The notes below the pieces were generated by a model, which was not told where the DNA came from, made no database searches, and worked only from the letters and a program-made list of their open reading frames with translations. From positions 22,523 through 86,522 of the forward strand of contig CALCJV010000031.1 in the NCBI GenBank assembly GCA_937967405.1: a stretch of DNA of 64,000 nucleotides. Direction: 5' to 3'. A program made the position numbers and the translations under genes. This DNA comes from an uncultured Chloroflexales bacterium. Its GTDB lineage: Bacteria; Chloroflexota; Chloroflexia; Chloroflexales; Chloroflexaceae. Shown piece by piece: positions 1-6,844 of the stretch. Each line of letters opens with the position of its first letter. The stretch's first letter is position 1.

Positions 1-127
1 TGGGCGGGTTCGGATCGGGCGACAAATGGGGCAATGCCCGCGTTGCGCGGTACTCGCGGAGGTGTCCGTAGAGCGTAAACAGAGCTAGCATGATGATCAC
101 AGTAAATAGCATATACGCCTCTTTCAT
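1..127 (-). CDS. Membrane protein, N-terminal fragment cut by the window edge
   Basis: An open frame on the minus strand starts at an ATG at 127 and runs off the left edge, giving about 42 residues that begin MKEAYMLFTVIIMLALF. A hydrophobic segment covers residues 5-19, followed by a basic stretch (HLREYRATRA) and a Pro-rich stretch (SPDPNPP). This looks like a signal anchor facing the cytoplasm. Membrane-anchored glycosyltransferases of family 2 often start this way, but nothing diagnostic is inside the window. It is missing from the ORF track because it is short here. A good sigma-70-like promoter sits 20-55 bases upstream of the ATG, which supports it as a real gene over the overlapping 66-residue ORF. 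Confidence 0.55.
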   Translation of the reverse strand, partial: MKEAYMLFTVIIMLALFTLYGHLREYRATRALPHLSPDPNPP

Positions 128-153
128 GCGCCCAGTGCGGGTATCCTACAAGT

Positions 154-182
154 ATTGTAGGGAGAATTGAAACAACCGTCAA
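154..182 (-). promoter_or_regulatory. Sigma-70-like promoter for the left-edge gene
   Basis: On the minus strand the sequence reads TTGACG, 17 bases, TACAAT, which is close to the textbook housekeeping consensus. Transcription would start near 147, about 20 bases before the ATG at 127. Confidence 0.6.
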
Positions 183-401
183 TCAGTCGCGCAATCTTGA
201 CGGGCATTGGCGCGGGCGCGTGGGGCGCAACAGCGTAGCGTAGCCCTGCCGCACGCAGCAGCGGATCAAGCCATGCGGTATCATCTGACGTAAGGGCTGG
301 CGATGGTGGGTTGGTGCGGCTCACCGGAATCCGATCCGCACGCTTCGAGATAGGGGGCTATGCCTGAAACCGGATCGGCATTGCTTCCCCCGATCCTGCG
401 C

Positions 402-1397
402 TTACACTTCCGGCAAGCCGAGCTTTCGGCGCAGCTCGTGTACTTTCTGCTCAATCATTTGCTTATCACGCACCTGTTGCAAGGGGATGTCGCGGAAGTT
501 GACATATTGGCTGAAGCGTTCTTCATACAGGCGGAGCGTCTCTTCGTAGTTCTTGAGCTGGGTTTGCCACGCCGGCACATCGGCATTGCGCGTATCCAGC
601 AGGATTGGCTGGTGTTGTTCGGTTGCCCACGCCACCGCTTTAGGCTGAGATTGCCCGCCCGCATAGTAGGCAAGCGCAAAGTTATCGGCGTGGCTGGCTG
701 AGATGATCGGGTGCTGCTGGGCATAGCGGCTGGGCACGATGCGGGCCACGTAGCTGGCGACATCGAGCACCCGTGCGTAGCCATCCTGCTGGGCCGTGCC
801 ATAGCCCGCGAGAGCTTCAAGCAGCGTCTTGGTGAACAGGCTGAGGGGATCGCCGCGCAAGATGTGCGATAGTTCATCCTGCCGTGAAGAAGCGAGCACC
901 ACGCGCCCGCCACCCTGCCCCAATTCATTCAGCACCGTAGCTGGCAGAGCTGGGGCCAATGCCCCCCCAGTCGGCGACTTCAGGGTGACTTGCCCGCCCG
1001 CGTGGCAACAATCGAGTAGCACCAGCAGGCGTTGCGCTGGAATGGCGCGGAGGGCCTCGCTCAGTTCGGTTTCGGCAAGCGCAGTCGTTGCTAGATTCTG
1101 GAGATCATAGCCGTGTGTCAGGAAAGAGAAGTGTGGTGTAGCCACCCCGTGCCCAGAGAGATACACGACGACGGTCGCCTGCGGATCGGTGCGGGCCCAC
1201 TCCGCCACATGGGCCAAGCCGTTCAGCACGCCAGCGCGGCTTGCCTGCGCGTTGGTCAGCACCTGCACCTGTGTGGGTGGGTAGGCGCAGCGAGCCGGAT
1301 CACGCAGGAATGCTGCAACCTGTTCTGCATCGTGCACCGTAGTGGGCAGATCGGCTCCCACTCCTCCTACTAGCGCATAGCCATGGGTGAATAGCAT
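402..1397 (-). CDS. Caspase-like protease (peptidase C14 family) with helical tail
   Basis: This 331-residue protein carries a caspase/metacaspase fold at residues 5-245. The catalytic histidine is visible in YLSGHG (His83) and the nucleophile in LLDCCHAGG (second Cys, Cys131). Residues 277-325 form a predicted amphipathic helix rich in Glu, Arg, Leu and Tyr (NYEETLRLYEERFSQYV). From memory, similar tails occur in bacterial CHAT/caspase/STAND proteins of multicellular bacteria; that is recall, not a search. No signal peptide or membrane segment is visible, so it should be cytoplasmic. It starts 3 bases after the stop of the upstream coiled-coil gene, so the two are surely cotranscribed. Bacterial caspases act in regulated self-cleavage, cell death or antiphage effector roles; the substrate here is unknown. 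Confidence 0.85.
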   Translation of the reverse strand: MLFTHGYALVGGVGADLPTTVHDAEQVAAFLRDPARCAYPPTQVQVLTNAQASRAGVLNGLAHVAEWARTDPQATVVVYLSGHGVATPHFSFLTHGYDLQNLATTALAETELSEALRAIPAQRLLVLLDCCHAGGQVTLKSPTGGALAPALPATVLNELGQGGGRVVLASSRQDELSHILRGDPLSLFTKTLLEALAGYGTAQQDGYARVLDVASYVARIVPSRYAQQHPIISASHADNFALAYYAGGQSQPKAVAWATEQHQPILLDTRNADVPAWQTQLKNYEETLRLYEERFSQYVNFRDIPLQQVRDKQMIEQKVHELRRKLGLPEV

Positions 1398-1400
1398 TGC

Positions 1401-1895
1401 TTATTGTCCTCGCTGGTGTACCTTCAGGCCCGATGATGGCGGTAGTGATACATGGGTTTTGGTATCAATCTCATCGAAGTGTTGGACGAGCTGTTCACGC
1501 AGCTGCATACTCTGCAACTCTAGGCGGCAGGCCCACAGCAACCAGAACACGGGCACATCGGCTAGTGGAACGTGGGCATGGATTGCCTGTTGCAGGTGAT
1601 CCAGCCGCCGCTCAATCTGCCACACATACTCATACTTGTCGAGGATTGACTCGAGCTGCTCAGGGCTAAGCAACGCGCTCCACTGTGCCACCGTCGGCAA
1701 ATTGGGCAAGCGCAAGGCGGGGAGCGGGAGTTCGATTTGCATCCGCAGCTGAGCCATGCGCTGGGCAAGTATTGATTGTTCTGCGGATGCAACCGCCGCT
1801 TGACGCATCAGCGTGCAGTGGAGTTGTTCAAGGTGCTGATACTGTGCCTGCTGGTGCTGCAACCGAACTCTGCGGTCGATCAGCAAATTCGCCAT
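1401..1895 (-). CDS. Helical, coiled-coil protein; partner of the caspase
   Basis: About 164 residues, not recognised as a named family. The N-terminal half (residues 5-55) is almost entirely helical and Gln/Leu/Arg-rich (RVRLQHQQAQYQHLEQLH), and a second helical block follows a Pro-rich linker (PLPALRLPNLPTV). There is no signal peptide or membrane segment. The ORF track begins at a GTG (1904), but the motif AAAAGGAGAAG lies only 2 bases from that codon. The ATG at 1895 is about 9-11 bases downstream of it and is the better start. The gene is first in a two-gene unit with the caspase, so a regulatory or adaptor role for the protease is a reasonable inference but unproven. Confidence 0.65.
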   Translation of the reverse strand: MANLLIDRRVRLQHQQAQYQHLEQLHCTLMRQAAVASAEQSILAQRMAQLRMQIELPLPALRLPNLPTVAQWSALLSPEQLESILDKYEYVWQIERRLDHLQQAIHAHVPLADVPVFWLLWACRLELQSMQLREQLVQHFDEIDTKTHVSLPPSSGLKVHQRGQ

Positions 1896-2077
1896 AGGCA
1901 ACACTTCTCCTTTTGTTCATTATAGTGACATGCCCCCCACTCTGGCAAGCCCTGAGTGAAGAAATAATTTTTCATGGTTATCGCATGCACACCGCGCAAG
2001 CGCAGTAGGCATGCTACGATACACGTAGCAGAGTAGTTGAAGTAGCGCGTAATTCTGGTGATCCATTGATCTCGGCG

Positions 2078-2108
2078 GCCCTGTAGTACAGACTGCTACC
2101 TACAGGGC
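2078..2108 (+). promoter_or_regulatory. Hairpin/operator-like inverted repeat before bchJ
   Basis: GCCCTGTAG at 2078-2086 and CTACAGGGC at 2100-2108 are perfect 9-base arms around a 13-base loop, ending 13 bases before the bchJ ATG. It could be a repressor operator or a 5'-leader stem controlling the bchJ-bchE-hemN operon. No clear Shine-Dalgarno motif is seen before bchJ, which makes control at this site plausible. It is not a T-tract terminator. Confidence 0.45.
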
Positions 2109-2121
2109 TAATAGAAATGAG

Positions 2122-2769
2122 ATGCATACCTCAAAAGAACCACAAATTGGCCCCAATGCAATTATTCAGAGCGTGCGTGTGTTACAGCAACGCTACGGCA
2201 ATAGTGCCACCACGGCTCTGCTGCACCAGAGTAGCCACCCAGCCCTGCGCCACCTGCCTGAGGCCCTCCCAGAAACAATGGTTCCGGAAACGCTGTTTCA
2301 TGCACTAGTTGCTGAGCTAGAGCAACAACTTGGGGCTGCGCCTACCGCCGAAATCCTAGAGCAGGCGGGCAAACAGACTGCCGACTACCTGCTGGCCCAT
2401 CGCATCCCGCGCCCCTTCCAGGCGGTGGTGCGCCGCTTGCCAAAACGGGCTGGGCTGTGGCTATTTCTGGTGGCGATCAAGCAGCATGCATGGACATTCG
2501 CGGGGAGTGGCAGCTTCAGCACCGCAGGCATTCTCGCCGCCCCAACTCCCTCGCTGCACCTAAGCCTGCCACCAATAGCGCGTGCACCCGTAGCCGCATT
2601 CTATGCGGGAACCTTCCGCCGCCTCTTTCAAGCCCTGATCACCCCTGCTTGTCAGGTGGAACTAGGTGCATGGGAAGCCCCCGTTGCGCCTGCCGAGAGC
2701 TATGTGAAATGTTTGTATCTGTTGCATATGATGCCCGCCAGAAAGGAACAGACCTCATGCGTATCTTGA
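2122..2769 (+). CDS. bchJ: BchJ-like protein (bacteriochlorophyll 4-vinyl reductase family)
   Basis: This 215-residue protein resembles BchJ, a V4R-domain protein of bacteriochlorophyll synthesis. Characteristic segments are the central FQAVVRRLPKRAGLWLFL and KQHAWTFAGSGSF. BchJ was first proposed as the 8-vinyl reductase. Later work suggests it is an accessory factor that binds or channels porphyrin intermediates, so the reductase name should be used with caution. It overlaps bchE by 13 bases and is first in the bchJ-bchE-hemN operon. The chosen ATG has only a weak upstream GAG; another ATG at 2117 is in a different frame. A 9-bp inverted repeat precedes the start. Confidence 0.8.
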   Translation: MHTSKEPQIGPNAIIQSVRVLQQRYGNSATTALLHQSSHPALRHLPEALPETMVPETLFHALVAELEQQLGAAPTAEILEQAGKQTADYLLAHRIPRPFQAVVRRLPKRAGLWLFLVAIKQHAWTFAGSGSFSTAGILAAPTPSLHLSLPPIARAPVAAFYAGTFRRLFQALITPACQVELGAWEAPVAPAESYVKCLYLLHMMPARKEQTSCVS

Positions 2770-4424
2770 TGATTCAGCCCAATTACCATGCCGGTGGAGC
2801 CGAAATCGCCGGGAGCTGGCCCCCCAGTTGGGTCGCCTATATTGGCGGCGCACTCAAACAGGCCGGCTTTGCCAATATGCGCTTTGTAGATGCGATGACC
2901 GATGATTTGAGCGACGAGCAGGTAGCTGAGATTATCCGCACTAATCGGCCCGATGTGGTGCTGGCCACGGCGATTACCCCGATGATCTACAAAGCCCAAG
3001 ATACGCTGCGCCTTGCCCGTGAAGCCCAACCCTCAGCCAAGCTGATTTTAGGCGGCATCCATCCCACCTTTATGTATGCCCAAGTGCTGACTGAAGCACC
3101 ATGGATTGATTACATCGTGCGGGGCGAGGGCGAGGAGATCATCGTCAATCTGATGCAGGCTATCGCGGCGGGCACCGATTTGGAAGAGCGTGGCCACATC
3201 AAAGGCCTAGCCTACATAGCGCAGGGCCAAGCGGTGGCAACCCCCGCGCACCCACCCATTGCTAATCTCGATGACCTTACCCCAGATTGGAGCCTGCTTG
3301 ATTGGAGCAAATATATCTACATTCCGTTGGGCACACGCCTTGCCGTGCCCAACTTCGCACGCGGTTGCCCGTTCACCTGCCGCTTCTGCTCGCAGTGGAA
3401 GTTCTGGCGACGCTACCGCACCCGCTCGCCCAAGAAATTCGTGGATGAGATTGAGACGCTGGTGCGTGATCATGGGGTGGGCTTCTTCATCCTTGCCGAC
3501 GAAGAACCGACGATCAACAAGAAGAAGTTTGTCGCCTTGTGCAACGAGCTGATTGAGCGTGGCATGCCCGCCAAAGTGCAGTGGGGCATCAACACCCGCG
3601 TGACCGACATTCTGCGCGACGAAGCCGAACTCGCGCTCTATCGCAAAGCGGGGATGGTGCATGTCTCGCTGGGCACCGAAGCCGCCAGCCAGATGAACCT
3701 TGACCGCTTCCGCAAAGAGACCACGATTGAGCAGAATAAGAAGGCGATCCAGCTACTCAAGCAGCATGGCATCGTGGCCGAAGCCCAATTCATTATGGGC
3801 ATGGAGAATGAAACGCCCGAAAGCATTGAGGAGACCTTCCGGCTTACGCTGGATTGGGACCCCGATATGGCCAACTGGACGATGTATACGCCATGGCCCT
3901 TTGCTGAGCTATTCGAGGAGCTAGGGGATCGCGTTGAGGTGCGTGACTACTCGCGCTACAACTTCGTCACCCCGATTATGAAGCCGGATAACATGGAGCG
4001 CGAAGAGGTGCTGAAGCATGTGCTCAAGTGCTACGGCCGTTTCTACAGCCGCAAAGCCCTCGCCTATCCGTTCATCCGCGATCCGTACAAACGCCGCTAT
4101 ATGCTCGGCTGTCTAAAAGCCTTTGCAGTTACCACCTTTACGCGCCGCTTCTATGATCTTGGGCGTGTGCACCAGAAGGGCCTGCAAACAACAATTGATC
4201 TCGGCTTTGATGATACGCGCATCCTGACCCGTGATCAGATTTCTACACTGGCGACAGATCGCCCAGAGATGCTCGCCGATATGGAATTTGGGGCACGCAA
4301 GGTGGTGCCGGGCCCCCGCGAGCTGCACGAGGACCAGCCCGATCTGCCCGATCAGCCGTCCCAGCCAACCCAACCGACAATCGCCACGCTTGAATTTATA
4401 GACAAAGAGGAACTCAACGTATGA
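2757..4424 (+). CDS. bchE: Anaerobic Mg-protoporphyrin IX monomethyl ester cyclase BchE
   Basis: The track ORF starts at 2457, but the real start is the ATG at 2757 (MRILMIQPNYHAGG), preceded by AAAGGA. That gives 555 residues, normal for BchE. Residues 1-140 form the cobalamin-binding-type domain. The radical SAM cluster motif CPFTCRFC supplies Cys204, Cys208 and Cys211. BchE builds the isocyclic E ring of bacteriochlorophyll from Mg-protoporphyrin monomethyl ester without oxygen, using SAM, a 4Fe-4S cluster and B12. The C-terminal 40 residues are Pro/Gln/Asp-rich (DQPDLPDQPSQPTQPT), probably a disordered tail. The stop overlaps the start of hemN by 4 bases (ATGA), so the two are translationally coupled. 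This gene is the main evidence that the organism is a phototroph. Confidence 0.92.
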   Translation: MRILMIQPNYHAGGAEIAGSWPPSWVAYIGGALKQAGFANMRFVDAMTDDLSDEQVAEIIRTNRPDVVLATAITPMIYKAQDTLRLAREAQPSAKLILGGIHPTFMYAQVLTEAPWIDYIVRGEGEEIIVNLMQAIAAGTDLEERGHIKGLAYIAQGQAVATPAHPPIANLDDLTPDWSLLDWSKYIYIPLGTRLAVPNFARGCPFTCRFCSQWKFWRRYRTRSPKKFVDEIETLVRDHGVGFFILADEEPTINKKKFVALCNELIERGMPAKVQWGINTRVTDILRDEAELALYRKAGMVHVSLGTEAASQMNLDRFRKETTIEQNKKAIQLLKQHGIVAEAQFIMGMENETPESIEETFRLTLDWDPDMANWTMYTPWPFAELFEELGDRVEVRDYSRYNFVTPIMKPDNMEREEVLKHVLKCYGRFYSRKALAYPFIRDPYKRRYMLGCLKAFAVTTFTRRFYDLGRVHQKGLQTTIDLGFDDTRILTRDQISTLATDRPEMLADMEFGARKVVPGPRELHEDQPDLPDQPSQPTQPTIATLEFIDKEELNV

Positions 4425-5803
4425 GCCAACTCCCTGTGATTACGCCGGAACTGTTGCATCGCTACAACCGCCCCGGTCCGCGCTACACGAGCTACCCGAC
4501 GGTTCCGGCATGGGCGGATGGCTTCACCGCCGCCGATTATGTGCAGGCCTTGGAGCAGGTGGCCCAGCAGCCCGATGCGCCACTCGCGCTGTATGTGCAT
4601 CTCCCGTTCTGTGTCGAACGTTGCCACTACTGCGGCTGCAACGCCACTGTGACGCGCCACGCGCATGTGGTAGATACGTACCTTGACCGGCTGGAGCAAG
4701 AGGTCGAGCTTGTGCTGGCCCACGTCGGGCATGGGCGGCGCGTGGTCGAGATGCACTGGGGCGGGGGCACGCCCAACTTTCTTGATAATGAGCAGACACG
4801 CCGCTTGCACGGCTTTCTGGCGCGGCACTTCGCATTCGATCCGCGTGCCGAGCTGTCCGTCGAAGTTGACCCGCGCATCGCCTCGCCGGAGCAGTTTGCG
4901 GTCTATCATGCGCTCGGCTTCCAGCGGGTCAGCTTGGGCGTGCAAGATTTCGATCCGGCGGTGCAGCAGGCTATTGGGCGGATCCAGCCCGAAGAGCAGA
5001 CCTACGCCAGCTATGCTGCGTGCCGCGAACTCGGCTTTGCGAGCATCAACCTTGATCTGGTGTATGGCTTGCCAGAGCAGAATGAAGCCACCTTCCAGCG
5101 CACCCTAGAACGCATCATTGCACTTGCACCAGATCGCATTGCTACCTTTGCTTACGCCCACGTCCCATGGGTACGCACCAACCAGAAGTACGTAGACGTG
5201 ACCCACCTGCCCGATGCGCCAACCCGCATGCGCCTCCTGCATATGGCTATCGAAATGCTCGAAGCGGCGGGTTACATCTGGATTGGTTTGGATCACTTTG
5301 CGCTGCCCGATGATGATCTGGCGATAGCCTTGCAGGAACGCCGCTTGCACCGCAACTTTATGGGCTACACAGCGCGGCGCATTCCGCATGTGTTGGCCTT
5401 TGGCATGAGTGCGATTGGCGATCTCGCCGATACCTACGTGCAGAATGATGCCAAGCTCGGCAGCTATCAAAAGGCGGTAGATGCGGGGCAGTTGCCAGTG
5501 GTGCGCGGGCATCGCTTGACGGCGGATGACCGTCTGCGCCGCCTTGTGATTAACCACCTGATGTGCAATCTGGAGTTGCCGGAGAGCTTATCGCTCCCCG
5601 AATTTGGGGCAACGCTCTCGGACTTGTTGCCTGATCCGATGGCTCAGATGGATACGTTTATCGAGGAGGGGTGGCTCAGCGTAGAGGACGAACGGCTACA
5701 GGTGACGACGTTGGGGCGGTTCTTCCTGCGGAATATTGCGATGGCATTCGATGCCTATTTCGATCCGGCCGAGCGCAAGCCACTCTTCTCGCGCACAGTG
5801 TAG
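4421..5803 (+). CDS. hemN: Oxygen-independent coproporphyrinogen III oxidase HemN
   Basis: At 460 residues this matches true HemN and not the shorter HemW. The N-terminus carries the HemN signature YNRPGPRYTSYPT. The radical SAM cysteines lie in CVERCHYCGC (Cys64, Cys68, Cys71, with the extra Cys73 typical of HemN). The enzyme decarboxylates two propionates of coproporphyrinogen III to vinyl groups, giving protoporphyrinogen IX for haem and bacteriochlorophyll. Coupling to bchE through a 4-base overlap puts two oxygen-independent radical SAM steps of the same pathway under shared control, as expected for anaerobic phototrophic growth. Confidence 0.93.
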   Translation: MSQLPVITPELLHRYNRPGPRYTSYPTVPAWADGFTAADYVQALEQVAQQPDAPLALYVHLPFCVERCHYCGCNATVTRHAHVVDTYLDRLEQEVELVLAHVGHGRRVVEMHWGGGTPNFLDNEQTRRLHGFLARHFAFDPRAELSVEVDPRIASPEQFAVYHALGFQRVSLGVQDFDPAVQQAIGRIQPEEQTYASYAACRELGFASINLDLVYGLPEQNEATFQRTLERIIALAPDRIATFAYAHVPWVRTNQKYVDVTHLPDAPTRMRLLHMAIEMLEAAGYIWIGLDHFALPDDDLAIALQERRLHRNFMGYTARRIPHVLAFGMSAIGDLADTYVQNDAKLGSYQKAVDAGQLPVVRGHRLTADDRLRRLVINHLMCNLELPESLSLPEFGATLSDLLPDPMAQMDTFIEEGWLSVEDERLQVTTLGRFFLRNIAMAFDAYFDPAERKPLFSRTV

Positions 5804-5810
5804 GCCACGC

Positions 5811-5938
5811 GCAGGTGTCAGGGACTAGGTGCTAGGGGTCAGGGATAAGAGCATGCGGATAGGTGGTGGTTCTGGCTACAAGCCTCTCGCCCCATTGCCC
5901 TGACCCCTAGTACCTGACCCCTAGTACCTAGCCCTTAG
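5811..5938. repeat. Inverted heptad-type repeats between convergent genes (site A)
   Basis: The spacer between hemN and the convergent hydrolase carries CTAGGGGTCAGGG at 5832-5844 and its perfect complement CCCTGACCCCTAG at 5898-5910. The right arm contains two tandem 14-base units TGACCCCTAGTACC (5901-5914, 5915-5928). The left arm also holds GGTGTCA and GGTGCTA heptads. The whole could fold into a long hairpin that terminates transcription in both directions. Related heptads occur at 26.87, 41.18 and 56.12 kb. Confidence 0.7.
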
Positions 5939-6684
5939 CTTGGCAGATCGTGCAGGAATTGGCGCACCGTCTCGCGGAAGCCTGCCGGATCGCGCCACGA
6001 GAAGATGTGCCCACACTCCGCATCAAAGATTAGGCGGGCTTTCGGTAGCGTCTCAGCCAGCAACGTACCCTGCTCCGCCGCGACGAAGGGGTCCTCGCCG
6101 CCTTGAAAGATCAGCGTCGGAATAGTGATGTTGGCAAGGCACGGCACAACTGGCCGACGCGAGGCTTCGAGTAGCTCGACCACATGTAGCAAGCCAGCGT
6201 TGAGTGTGGGCCACCAGTCGGCTCCATGCTGCTTAGCGAGGTAGGCATCCCACGTCGCCGACATATGCGCGACACTGTCGCGGTGGGCGGCGAGGGTCTC
6301 GGCCCCCACATAGGCAAAGACGCTATCGAGGATCAGGGCGGCGATCCGTTCGGGCACGTGACAAGCCGCATTCATGGCTGCTACGCCCCCCGCACTCATG
6401 CCAAAGACGGGCACGGCCTGCTTGGGAAAGAGCTTCGTAAATGCATCGGCAAGGCTCTCGCCCTGCACGCTGAAATACTCCTCGCTAAACAGGTACGCCG
6501 GATGTGCCGAATGCCCGTGCCCCAGCAGATCGAAGCTATACACCGTATGGCTATCGGTAAAGCGTTGTGCGAGCCGCTCTTGGCTGCTGGCGGTCATGGT
6601 GTGGCCGTGCAGCAAGACGAATGGTGTGCCGTGTCCAGCGCGGATGTAGGCTAAATGGCCGTGGCGGGTATCTACTGTTTCCAT
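5935..6684 (-). CDS. Alpha/beta hydrolase
   Basis: 249 residues with a complete alpha/beta-hydrolase catalytic set: the oxyanion motif LLHGHT, the nucleophile elbow GMSAGG (Ser), the acid in GGEDPF (Asp) and the late histidine in ECGHIF. There is no signal peptide, so it should be cytoplasmic. The family covers esterases, lipases, lactonases and dehalogenases; the substrate cannot be read from sequence. It is transcribed alone from an extended -10 promoter at 6745-6753. Its neighbours suggest no pathway. Confidence 0.85.
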   Translation of the reverse strand: METVDTRHGHLAYIRAGHGTPFVLLHGHTMTASSQERLAQRFTDSHTVYSFDLLGHGHSAHPAYLFSEEYFSVQGESLADAFTKLFPKQAVPVFGMSAGGVAAMNAACHVPERIAALILDSVFAYVGAETLAAHRDSVAHMSATWDAYLAKQHGADWWPTLNAGLLHVVELLEASRRPVVPCLANITIPTLIFQGGEDPFVAAEQGTLLAETLPKARLIFDAECGHIFSWRDPAGFRETVRQFLHDLPS

Positions 6685-6744
6685 AAGTATGTTGCTTTAG
6701 CTATTTGGCCGCAGACGGTGCCCGACGCAACGTCCTTGCGGTGT

Positions 6745-6753
6745 ATTGTAGCA
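6745..6753 (-). promoter_or_regulatory. Extended -10 promoter for the alpha/beta hydrolase
   Basis: On the minus strand TG-C-TACAAT matches an extended -10 element. No good -35 is needed for this class. Transcription would start near 6738, about 54 bases before the start codon at 6684. Confidence 0.45.
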
Positions 6754-6844
6754 TATTGGCTTGGAGGGCGTGGCGCAGCTGCGAAAGCCGTGCCGCCTAC
6801 ACGGCGCACCTGATTCTGTCGCACCCACACCAGATCACGGGCAG

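Noticed and set aside
124-324. 66-residue minus-strand ORF
   Set aside because: A sigma-70-like promoter for the left-edge gene lies inside it, and no ribosome binding site or family motif supports it.
2078-2108. PpsR/CrtJ-type operator (TGT-N12-ACA) before bchJ
   Set aside because: The outer TGT and ACA in the palindrome are 17 bases apart, not 12, so the known motif does not fit.
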